A stretch of DNA of 64,000 bases, taken from contig NZ_JAPENX010000001.1 in NCBI RefSeq assembly GCF_026341815.1, positions 2,852,001 through 2,916,000 of the forward strand, read 5' to 3'. Of the stretch, positions 45,350 through 53,144 are shown piece by piece. The DNA is from Streptomyces sp. NBC_00572 (lineage in GTDB: Bacteria > Actinomycetota > Actinomycetes > Streptomycetales > Streptomycetaceae). Numbering within the stretch: position 1 is the first letter of the stretch; every line of letters starts with the position of its first letter. Both the position numbers and the translations under genes were made by a program. Below the pieces are notes generated by a model. The model was not told the origin of the DNA, made no database searches, and saw only the letters and a program-made list of their open reading frames with translations.

Positions 45350-45515
45350 GTGCATCCCCCGATGCTCCGTAGGCCCGGATCAGCCGTGGGAAACGGTCGG
45401 TTGGGCGGAAACGGAGGAGAGCCTGCTACGGATGGACCCGATGGTATTGCGGTCGTGCCACGCGCTGACAGGGTGTTTCCGGAATTCGCCTTCCCCGGAT
45501 GCGGAGGGTTATGCG

Positions 45516-46871
45516 TCAGCTGTTCAGCGGGAGTTGGACGACCAGTAGCTTTCCGGCCATGGTCACTCCGCCGTCCATGGCGATCGCCAGCCCGTCGGCG
45601 TACACGTGCGGTCCGTCGACGTTCGGGCCCGAATTGCCCTCGCTGTCCTCCGTGCCGACCTGGCCGAGGAGGTACGGGATCGGGCTGTGACCGTGCACGA
45701 CCCGGTGGCCGCCGTAGGTGGAGAGCAGCTCCTGGACTGCCTGCGGGCCGCCTTCGTCGCGGAACGCGAAGCGCTTGGTGAACTTCCGGAAGACGTCCCA
45801 GACCTCGTCGGCGTCGTTCCGGTTGAGGATCTCGTGGACCGTGTCGTTGACGTCCTCGATGGTCTCGCCGTATTCGAGGTACGCGGTGGTGTCGGAGTGC
45901 AGGAGGAGGTGGTCGTCCTCCAGCACCACGGCGTCGAGCCGGGACATCCACTGCAGGTGGACGTCCTGGAGCCGGTCCATGTCGTGCTTCTGGCCGCCGT
46001 TGAGCAGCCAGGCGGCCTGGAAGGTGGCGGTGCCCGCGCCGGAGTTCACCGGGGTGTCGCCGAAGCGCTTGGCGCCGATGAGCAGCAGTTCGTGGTTGCC
46101 CATGAGGGCCTTGCAGTAGCCGCCGGCGGCGGCGGCCTCGGCGGAGAGGCGCATGACGAGGTCGATGACGCCGATGCCGTCGGGGCCGCGGTCGGTGAAG
46201 TCGCCGAGGAACCAGAGACGGGCGTTGCCGGCGGCCCAGCCGCCGTTCTCGTCGATGAGGCCCTGGGCGCGCAGCGCGGCGACGAGTTCGTCGAGATAGC
46301 CGTGGACGTCACCGACGACGAAGAGCGGGCCGGGGCCCTCGCCGCTCGCGACGGCGGGCTCCGCGGCGAGGCCGGGCTCGGGGGCGATCGGGACCTGGAC
46401 GGTGTCGCCGCGGTTGATGACCGGGAGGTCGCGCTCGGTCGGGGTGTAGCCCTCGGGCATCGCGCCCTCCGGGAAGGCGTTGCCGGGGTGACCGGTGGCG
46501 ACGGAGACGATGGAGGAGCCGGCCGCGGCGGGGTACGCGGGGGCGGTCAGGCGGCGTCCCAGATGCAGGGTCGGTTCGGCGGGGGCGGGCGCGGTGGGCG
46601 CGGGTGCGGCGGGCACGACGGGTGCGGCCACGGGTGCGGCGGGCACGACGGGTGCGACGGCCGGGGGTGCGGCGGGCGGGACGGGCGCGGGTGCGGCCGT
46701 GGGTGCCCGCTCCGCGGGAGGAGGTCCGGCCGGTGGAGGCACCGGCAGAGGCTCCGTGGACGTCGGTTCGGTGGCATGGCCCTGTACGGGCACGCGGGCG
46801 TACGGCGGTACACGGAAGTCACGCAATGTCGCCGTGCGCACCACGGGCTCCTGCCCGGCCCCCTGAGTCAT
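45516..46871 (-). CDS. Metallophosphoesterase (calcineurin-like) with low-complexity N-terminus
   Basis: 451-residue protein. About 170 N-terminal residues are proline/alanine/valine-rich. The metallophosphoesterase domain then has GDVHGYLDELVAAL (D, H), GDFTDRGPDGIGV (D, N/D region) and GNHELLLIG, followed by LLHSDTTAYLE and HRVVHGHSPIPYL, completing the five-metal-ligand set. Thus phosphodiesterase or phosphatase activity is likely, substrate unknown. ATG at 46869-46871. A 12-bp inverted repeat (46903-46914 with 46929-46940) lies 32 bp upstream, in the leader or promoter. Confidence 0.85.
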   Translation of the reverse strand: MTQGAGQEPVVRTATLRDFRVPPYARVPVQGHATEPTSTEPLPVPPPAGPPPAERAPTAAPAPVPPAAPPAVAPVVPAAPVAAPVVPAAPAPTAPAPAEPTLHLGRRLTAPAYPAAAGSSIVSVATGHPGNAFPEGAMPEGYTPTERDLPVINRGDTVQVPIAPEPGLAAEPAVASGEGPGPLFVVGDVHGYLDELVAALRAQGLIDENGGWAAGNARLWFLGDFTDRGPDGIGVIDLVMRLSAEAAAAGGYCKALMGNHELLLIGAKRFGDTPVNSGAGTATFQAAWLLNGGQKHDMDRLQDVHLQWMSRLDAVVLEDDHLLLHSDTTAYLEYGETIEDVNDTVHEILNRNDADEVWDVFRKFTKRFAFRDEGGPQAVQELLSTYGGHRVVHGHSPIPYLLGQVGTEDSEGNSGPNVDGPHVYADGLAIAMDGGVTMAGKLLVVQLPLNS

Positions 46872-46902
46872 GGACCCCTCCACCACCGTCGCGATGCCCT
46901 GC

Positions 46903-46940
46903 ACATCGTGGACCGGCCTGGTCGGGGAGGTCCACGATGT
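46903..46940. promoter_or_regulatory. Inverted repeat upstream of the metallophosphoesterase gene
   Basis: ACATCGTGGACC and exact complement, 14-nt spacer. It may be an operator or a 5'-leader hairpin. Nothing else recognisable is seen in 46941-47148. Confidence 0.5.
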
Positions 46941-47148
46941 CGTGCGCCCATCATAGGAATGAGGGTCCTCCTGTGTGACGCACCAGGGGTGGTGAATCCG
47001 GGTCCACTCGGGGTTCACCGGTTGTTTCGCCCGAATTGAGAAGGTCGAGTCCAGGGTTGAGGCCGGTTCGGTGGCCGGTTTCGCCGCCCCGGCCCACGGG
47101 CAGGGGACGGGACGGCGGATTCGGTGACGCTGGTTGACGGGGTGTCGA

Positions 47149-47178
47149 TGCTGCGTGGATCAGTGCTGCGTGGATCAG
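47149..47178. repeat. Exact 15-bp tandem duplication
   Basis: TGCTGCGTGGATCAG twice in a row, then a degenerate third copy (TCGTTCGTGGACCCG). It is in the 333-bp gap between the LacI stop and the metallophosphoesterase start. Confidence 0.8.
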
Positions 47179-47204
47179 TCGTTCGTGGACCCGTCGTCCG
47201 GGGG

Positions 47205-48311
47205 TCAGTCCTTCGCGGGTGAACGCGGTGGGCTGACGGTCGTGCGCGGCGAACGGCGCTGCGAGGAGGTGCGGACGATGAGTTCGGTCGGTATCACCTG
47301 CTCGACCGGGCCGTCGGTGTCGATCCCTTCGATGGCGTCGATGAGGAGCTGGACGACGGCCGTGCCGATCCGGCGCGGCTTGAGCGAGAGCGTCGTGATG
47401 GGCGGTTCGGTGGTGGCGTAGACGGTCGACTCGCTGCAGCAGACCAGCAGCAGGTCGTCCGGGACACGCAGCCCGTAGCGGCGCGCGGCCGCGAGGAGGT
47501 CGGTTCCGTTGGGGTCGAAGAGGCCGTACACGGCGTCCGGCCGGTCCGGGCGGGCGAGCAGCCGGTCGGCCGCGACGGCGCCCGCGCACGGGTCGTGCGC
47601 CGGATAGGCCTCGTAGACGGGGTCCTGGCCCACCCGCTCGCACCAGTTGAGGTACGCGGTGGTGGACAGGCGGGTGTAGGTGTCGGTGGTGGTTCCGGTG
47701 AGGAGACCGATGCGGCGGGCGCCGGCGTCGGCGAGATGGTCGAGCAGATCGAGGACGGCGGCTTCGTGGTCGTTGTCGACCCAGGCGGTGACCGGAAGGG
47801 TGCCGGCGGGGCGTCCGTCGGAGACGACGGGCAGGCCCTGGCGGACCAGTTCGGTGACGACCGGGTCGTGGTCGGAGGGGTCGATGACGACGGTGCCGTC
47901 GAGGGCGACGTTCGACCAGACGTCATGTCGGGAGGTGGCGGGGAGGATGACCAGGGCGTAGCCCCGGGCGAGCGCCGCCGATGTGGCTGCTCTGGCCATC
48001 TCCGCGAAGTACGCGAATTCGGTGAAGGTGAAAGGTTCATCCCCGTACGTGGTCACGGTCAGGCCGATGAGTCCCGACTTCCCGGTGCGGAGCGTGCGGG
48101 CCGCCGCGGATGGGCGGTAGCCCAGCCGGTCTGCGACCTCGCGCACGTGACGGCGGGTGGCGTCGGGGAGTCGGCCCTTGCCGTTGAGCGCGTCGGAGAC
48201 AGTCGTGATGGAGACCCCGGCGGCGGCGGCCACGTCCCGGATGCCTGCCCGGCCCTGCCGGCTTCCCCGGGTCTGTGCCCGGCTCACCTGGTGCTTCCCT
48301 GCTGCTGTCAT
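47205..48311 (-). CDS. LacI family transcriptional regulator
   Basis: 368-residue regulator. The helix-turn-helix plus hinge is GIRDVAAAAGVSITTVSDALNGKGRL and RLGYRPSAAARTLRTGKSG (residues about 23-70). The sugar-binding domain follows (LIGLTVTTYGDEPF, VVIDPSDHDPVV, GLLTGTTTDTYTRLS). C-terminal tail charged. ATG at 48309-48311. No sugar operon is adjacent, so targets are unknown; the divergent neighbour is hisC, with 484 bp between starts. Confidence 0.9.
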   Translation of the reverse strand: MTAAGKHQVSRAQTRGSRQGRAGIRDVAAAAGVSITTVSDALNGKGRLPDATRRHVREVADRLGYRPSAAARTLRTGKSGLIGLTVTTYGDEPFTFTEFAYFAEMARAATSAALARGYALVILPATSRHDVWSNVALDGTVVIDPSDHDPVVTELVRQGLPVVSDGRPAGTLPVTAWVDNDHEAAVLDLLDHLADAGARRIGLLTGTTTDTYTRLSTTAYLNWCERVGQDPVYEAYPAHDPCAGAVAADRLLARPDRPDAVYGLFDPNGTDLLAAARRYGLRVPDDLLLVCCSESTVYATTEPPITTLSLKPRRIGTAVVQLLIDAIEGIDTDGPVEQVIPTELIVRTSSQRRSPRTTVSPPRSPAKD

Positions 48312-48795
48312 GGCGAGCCGATAGTAGGGCGATGAGGGGTGGTTGGGCCGGTCGCATATGCGGGCGTTGACAGGCACGTTTCTGCATGGCCGAAAGGCAT
48401 CAAGAGGCAATGAATCCAAGGTAGTTAGGGCCTTCGCCATGGGACCTGTGGTTGTCGAACGGCGTAGGCCTGGCGAGGGGGCGAGGTCTCGAAGAGGTCT
48501 CAACTCACCTCTACGGGGGATGCGCGCCACGGCGCCAGCCACCGGCGCACGCCACCCGGGCGCGCGCTCCCCCACTCCGGAACCGCTCCGCAATCGCGCC
48601 GTGGGCCGCCTCGGTATCGCTGCGGAGGCCACGTCCTGTCGCTCCGGAGGCCGCTTCGCCATCGAGCCGGCGGTCGGCGCCGGGGAGCCGTGTCCACAGC
48701 GTGTCCCTCCTGTTGTCCACAGCCCATTCGCAGCGGAGGGGAATCCTCTTAAGGTGAGGAGTATTGGCGGTACGGACGGTCGAGGAGGCCACACT
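48312..48795. other. LacI-hisC intergenic region with two DnaA boxes
   Basis: 484 bp without a convincing gene. It contains GTGTCCACA (48690-48698, one mismatch) and TTGTCCACA (48713-48721, perfect Streptomyces DnaA box) 23 bp apart in the same orientation. The hisC start is 75 bp further on, after an AT-rich element (CCTCTTAAGGTGAGG). Confidence 0.65.
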
Positions 48796-49899
48796 GTGAG
48801 CGAGACCAGCGGGACCAGCGGGACGAGCACGGGCCCGAAGCTGCGCGCCGAGCTGGACGGCGTCCCCACCTACAAGCCGGGCAAGCCGGCGGCCTCGGGC
48901 GGCCCGGTGGCCTTCAAGCTGTCCTCCAACGAGAACCCGTATCCGCCGCTGCCGGGGGTCATGGAGACCACGCTGGCCGCCGCCGCGAACTTCAACCGCT
49001 ACCCGGACATGGCCTGCACGGGTCTGACCGAGGAGCTGGCCGACCGCTTCGGCGTGCCCGTCTCGCACATCGCGACCGGCACCGGTTCGGTCGGCGTCGC
49101 CCAGTCGCTGCTCCAGGCGACCTCGGGCCCCGGTGACGAGGTCATCTACGCCTGGCGCTCCTTCGAGGCGTACCCGATCATCACGCAGATCAGCGGGGCC
49201 ACCTCGGTGCAGGTGCCGCTGACCGAGGGCGAGGTGCACGACCTCGACGCGATGGCCGAGGCGATCACCGACAAGACCCGGCTGATCTTCGTCTGCAACC
49301 CCAACAACCCCACGGGCACCGCGGTGCGCCGGGCCGAGCTTGAGCGTTTCCTCGACCGGGTGCCCTCCGACGTCCTGGTGGTCATCGACGAGGCGTACCG
49401 CGAGTTCGTCCGCGACACCCAGATCCCCGACGGCATCGAGCTGTACCGCGACCGGCCGAACGTCGCCGTGCTGCGGACCTTCTCCAAGGCGTACGGCCTG
49501 GCGGGGCTGCGGGTCGGCTTCGCGGTCGCCCACGAGCCGGTGGCGGCGGCGCTGCGCAAGACGGCGGTGCCGTTCGGGGTGAGCCAGCTGGCGCAGGACG
49601 CGGCGGTGGCCTCGCTGCGGGCCGAGGACGAACTGCTCGGGCGGGTCGGCTCCCTGGTGTCCGAGCGCGAGCGGGTCCACGCCGGGCTCGTGGGGCAGGG
49701 CTGGACCGTGCCGGACACCCAGGCGAACTTCGTCTGGCTGCGGCTCGGTGAGCGGACCCTGGACTTCGCGGCGGAGTGCGAGAAGCACGGGGTGATGGTG
49801 CGGCCGTTCGCCGGCGAGGGCGTGCGCGTCACGATCGGCGAGTCCGAGGCGAACGACCTGTTCCTGAAGGCGGCGGAGGGCTTCCGCAAGGAGGGCTGA
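48796..49899 (+). CDS. hisC: Histidinol-phosphate/aromatic aminotransferase
   Basis: 367-residue PLP fold-type I aminotransferase. Features are [39 protein letters not shown] and the PLP lysine in [15 protein letters not shown], all typical of HisC. It is not in the his operon; this stand-alone copy is probably the second HisC-type enzyme of Streptomyces, which may also act on phenylalanine or tyrosine. GTG at 48796-48798 with CGAGGAGGCC upstream. Confidence 0.9.
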   Translation: MSETSGTSGTSTGPKLRAELDGVPTYKPGKPAASGGPVAFKLSSNENPYPPLPGVMETTLAAAANFNRYPDMACTGLTEELADRFGVPVSHIATGTGSVGVAQSLLQATSGPGDEVIYAWRSFEAYPIITQISGATSVQVPLTEGEVHDLDAMAEAITDKTRLIFVCNPNNPTGTAVRRAELERFLDRVPSDVLVVIDEAYREFVRDTQIPDGIELYRDRPNVAVLRTFSKAYGLAGLRVGFAVAHEPVAAALRKTAVPFGVSQLAQDAAVASLRAEDELLGRVGSLVSERERVHAGLVGQGWTVPDTQANFVWLRLGERTLDFAAECEKHGVMVRPFAGEGVRVTIGESEANDLFLKAAEGFRKEG

Positions 49900-50040
49900 T
49901 CGGCCGCCGGCGAGCTCCCTGCACGTCGGCTGACGATCGGCCGCCCGTGAGTTCCACACCCGTCGGCCGACGATCGCCGCCGGCGGGCTTCCCGTGAATC
50001 GGCTGTCGATCAGCCGCTGACGAGTTCCACGCGGATCGGG
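49896..50040. repeat. Degenerate tandem repeats after hisC
   Basis: Four imperfect copies of a unit of about 30-40 bp, reading on the minus strand roughly GTGGAACTC-N-GGCGGCCGATCGTCAGCC. The rightmost copy forms the 3' end of the cyclophilin-fold gene; the three to its left look like decayed copies of it. Confidence 0.7.
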
Positions 50041-50390
50041 TCGCCGTCCCGGACGGTGGCCAGGACCCCGGGGTCGCCGTCGAGCGCGCCCAGGAGGTTG
50101 CACGGGCTCGCGAGCCGGCACTCGTCGCCCCGTGAGATCGGGGTGGGGCCGTAGGGGAGGGCCAGTGCGTCGCCCTCCGTCCAGAAGGCCACCGTGCCAG
50201 GGTCGACGACCTGGCGCGCGCCGTCCTCGACGGAGGCGGAGACCGGAGTGTCGAAGTAGACCTCCTCGCCCCAGGTCCGGGCCGTGGAGGAGATCGGGAG
50301 AGCCCCCGCGAGCTTCTTGCTCGTGGGGGTTTCCTCAAGGGTGGCCGTGGTGTGTCCGGCCGGCCAGACGATGCGTATCCGAAGGGTCAT
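50010..50390 (-). CDS. Cyclophilin-like fold protein (TM1367-type)
   Basis: 126-residue small beta-barrel protein of the cyclophilin-like fold family (DUF369/TM1367 type). The family hallmarks are SSTARTWGEEVYFDTPV and DPGTVAFWTEGDALALPYGPTPISRGDE. No peptidyl-prolyl isomerase activity is implied; function is unknown. ATG at 50388-50390. It is divergent from the cydA operon; the Rex site lies about 105 bp beyond its start. Confidence 0.8.
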   Translation of the reverse strand: MTLRIRIVWPAGHTTATLEETPTSKKLAGALPISSTARTWGEEVYFDTPVSASVEDGARQVVDPGTVAFWTEGDALALPYGPTPISRGDECRLASPCNLLGALDGDPGVLATVRDGDPIRVELVSG

Positions 50391-50495
50391 GCCCCGGATT
50401 CAACAATATGTTGAAGGGCCTGGGAAGGGGCGACCTTCGGTAGGGGGACCCCGACCGAAGATACGGATTTCGTATGAGCCATAATTGCTTGTGAA

Positions 50496-50511
50496 TGTGA
50501 ACGCGTTCACA
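50496..50511. promoter_or_regulatory. Rex operator (ROP) of the cyd operon
   Basis: TGTGAACGCGTTCACA is an exact match to the Rex operator consensus. The dyad extends by TT and AA at each end (CTTGTGAA precedes it). It lies 85 bp before the cydA GTG. Rex is an NADH/NAD+ sensor that represses cydABCD in S. coelicolor. Confidence 0.95.
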
Positions 50512-50595
50512 AGCGTGTCCCGGTTCATCCCTGGATGGGTGGGATTATCGGGGCAAACTGCCGATGTGACCACGGCGATGTAAGGAGAAAACGAC

Positions 50596-52104
50596 GTGGA
50601 CCTCGCTCTAGCGCCAGAGACCTTGGCACGCTGGCAGTTCGGCATCACCACCGTCTACCACTTCCTCTTCGTCCCCCTGACGATCTCCCTCGCCGCACTG
50701 ACCGCCGGTCTCCAGACCGCATGGGTCCGCACGGAGAACGAGAAGTACCTCAGGGCGACGAAGTTCTGGGGCAAGCTCTTCCTGATCAACATCGCCATGG
50801 GCGTCGTCACCGGGATCGTCCAGGAGTTCCAGTTCGGCATGAACTGGTCGGACTACTCCCGGTTCGTCGGCGACATCTTCGGAGCCCCGCTCGCCTTCGA
50901 GGCGCTCATCGCCTTCTTCTTCGAGTCGACCTTCATCGGTCTGTGGATCTTCGGCTGGGACAAGCTCCCGAAGCGGATCCACCTCGCCTGCATCTGGATG
51001 GTGTCGATCGGCACCATCCTCTCCGCGTACTTCATCCTCGCGGCCAACTCCTGGATGCAGCACCCGGTGGGCTACCGCATCAACGAGGAACGGGGCCGGG
51101 CCGAGCTCACCGACTTCTGGCACGTGCTCACCCAGAACACCGCCCTCACCCAGTTCTTCCACACCATGACGGCGGCCTTCCTGGTCGGCGGCGCGTTCAT
51201 GGTCGGCATCTCCGCCTTCCATCTGGCCCGCAAGAGGCACATCCCGGTGATGCGGACCTCGCTGCGGCTCGGCCTGATCACCCTGATCATCGCCGGCCTC
51301 GGCACCGCCATCAGCGGGGACCTGCTCGGCAAGGTCATGTTCAAGCAGCAGCCCATGAAGATGGCCGCCGCCGAGGCGCTCTGGGACGGCGAGGCACCCG
51401 CACCCTTCTCGGTCTTCGCCTACGGCGACGTCGACAAGGGCCACAACTCGGTCGCCATCGAGATCCCCGGTCTGCTGTCCTTCCTCGCCAACGACGACTT
51501 CACCTCGTACGTCCCCGGCATCAACGACATCAACAAGGCCGAGCAGGAGAAGTTCGGGCCCGGCGACTACCGGCCCAACATCCCCGTCGCGTACTGGGGA
51601 TTCCGCTGGATGATCGGCTTCGGCATGGCCTCGCTGACCATCGGCGTGATCGGCCTCTGGCTGACCCGCAAGAAGTTCATGCTGGCACCCGGGATGCGGA
51701 CCGGTGAGGACGAGGTGCCGAACCTGGTCCTGTTCAAGCGGAAGGCGCTCAGCCCCCGCCTGGGCAAGTGGTACTGGATCGTCGCCCTCTGGACCATGGC
51801 GTTCCCGTTGATCGCCAACTCCTGGGGCTGGATCTTCACCGAGATGGGCCGTCAGCCCTGGGTCGTCTACGGCGTGCTGCGTACCCGGGACGCCGTCTCC
51901 CCCGGCACCACGACGGGCGAGGTGCTCACCTCGATGATCGTCTTCACCGCGCTCTACGCCGTCCTCGCCGTGATCGAGGTCAAGCTGCTCGTGAAGTACA
52001 TCAAGGCCGGTCCGCCGGAGCTCACCGAGGACGACCTCAACCCGCCCACCAAGATCGGCGGGGACTCTCGTGACCCCGACCGCCCCATGGCCTTCTCGTA
52101 CTGA
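50596..52104 (+). CDS. cydA: Cytochrome bd oxidase subunit I
   Basis: 502-residue membrane subunit of the high-affinity terminal oxidase, with quinol-binding and haem ligands. Features are TVYHFLFVPLTISL (His near residue 22, haem b595), GRQPW and the short Q-loop typical of actinobacterial bd oxidases. GTG at 50596-50598 with AAGGAGAAA upstream. Spaced 18 bp from cydB. Rex-regulated, for use under low oxygen. Confidence 0.96.
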   Translation: MDLALAPETLARWQFGITTVYHFLFVPLTISLAALTAGLQTAWVRTENEKYLRATKFWGKLFLINIAMGVVTGIVQEFQFGMNWSDYSRFVGDIFGAPLAFEALIAFFFESTFIGLWIFGWDKLPKRIHLACIWMVSIGTILSAYFILAANSWMQHPVGYRINEERGRAELTDFWHVLTQNTALTQFFHTMTAAFLVGGAFMVGISAFHLARKRHIPVMRTSLRLGLITLIIAGLGTAISGDLLGKVMFKQQPMKMAAAEALWDGEAPAPFSVFAYGDVDKGHNSVAIEIPGLLSFLANDDFTSYVPGINDINKAEQEKFGPGDYRPNIPVAYWGFRWMIGFGMASLTIGVIGLWLTRKKFMLAPGMRTGEDEVPNLVLFKRKALSPRLGKWYWIVALWTMAFPLIANSWGWIFTEMGRQPWVVYGVLRTRDAVSPGTTTGEVLTSMIVFTALYAVLAVIEVKLLVKYIKAGPPELTEDDLNPPTKIGGDSRDPDRPMAFSY

Positions 52105-52122
52105 GGCTCAGGAGAACGAGGC

Positions 52123-53124
52123 ATGGAACTCCACGACGTCTGGTTCGTACTCATCGCCGTCCTCTGGATCGGCTACTTCTTCCTCGAAGGCTTCGACTTC
52201 GGGGTCGGCATCCTCACCAAGCTGCTCGCCCGTGACCGGCCCGAGAAGCGGGTCCTCATCAACACCATCGGACCCGTCTGGGACGGCAACGAGGTGTGGC
52301 TGCTCAGCGCCGGCGGCGCGACCTTCGCCGCCTTCCCCGAGTGGTACGCGACGCTCTTCTCCGGCTTCTACCTGCCGCTGCTGATCATCCTGGTCTGCCT
52401 GATCATCCGGGGTGTCGCCTTCGAGTACCGGGCGAAGCGGCCTGAGGAGAACTGGCAGCGCAACTGGGAGCAGGCCATCTTCTGGACCTCGCTGATCCCC
52501 GCGTTCCTCTGGGGCGTGGCCTTCGGCAACATCGTCCGGGGCGTGAAGATCGACGCGGACATGGAGTTCGTCGGCAGCTTCTGGGACCTGCTCAACCCGT
52601 ACGCGCTCCTCGGCGGCCTGGTCACGCTCACCCTCTTCACCTTCCACGGCGCGGTCTTCGCCTCGCTCAAGACCGTCGGCGACATCCGGGTACGGGCCCG
52701 GGCGCTCGCGCTCAAGCTGGGCCTGGTCACGGCGGTGCTCGCGCTCGTCTTCCTGATCTGGACCCAGATCCACACAGGGGACAGCTGGAGCCTCGGGGCG
52801 ATGCTGGTCGCCGTGGTGACCCTGGTCGGCGCGATCGGCGCGATCAAGGTGGGGCGTGAGGGCTGGTCGTTCGCGCTCTCGGGCATCACCATCGCCGCCG
52901 CCGTGGCGATGCTCTTCCTCGCGCTCTTCCCGGACGTCATGCCGTCTTCGCTCGACCCGGAGTGGAGCCTTACCGTGACGAACGCGTCGTCGAGCCCCTA
53001 CACGCTCAAGATCATGACCTGGTGCGCGGCGATCGCGACCCCGTTGGTGCTGCTCTACCAGAGCTGGACCTACTGGGTGTTCCGCAAGCGGATCGGTACG
53101 CAGCACATCGCCGAGGCCCACTAG
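52123..53124 (+). CDS. cydB: Cytochrome bd oxidase subunit II
   Basis: 333-residue partner of CydA. It begins MELHDVWFVLIAVLWIGYFFLEGFD (in parts), a standard CydB opening, with GPVWDGNEVWLL shortly after. About eight or nine membrane helices. ATG at 52123 with GGAGAACGAGGC upstream. Confidence 0.96.
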   Translation: MELHDVWFVLIAVLWIGYFFLEGFDFGVGILTKLLARDRPEKRVLINTIGPVWDGNEVWLLSAGGATFAAFPEWYATLFSGFYLPLLIILVCLIIRGVAFEYRAKRPEENWQRNWEQAIFWTSLIPAFLWGVAFGNIVRGVKIDADMEFVGSFWDLLNPYALLGGLVTLTLFTFHGAVFASLKTVGDIRVRARALALKLGLVTAVLALVFLIWTQIHTGDSWSLGAMLVAVVTLVGAIGAIKVGREGWSFALSGITIAAAVAMLFLALFPDVMPSSLDPEWSLTVTNASSSPYTLKIMTWCAAIATPLVLLYQSWTYWVFRKRIGTQHIAEAH

Positions 53125-53144
53125 CCGGCCCTTTCCAGGGGAGC

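Noticed and set aside
48511..50121. Minus-strand open frame opposite hisC
   Set aside because: It is a shadow of hisC; the real gene shows the complete PLP motifs.
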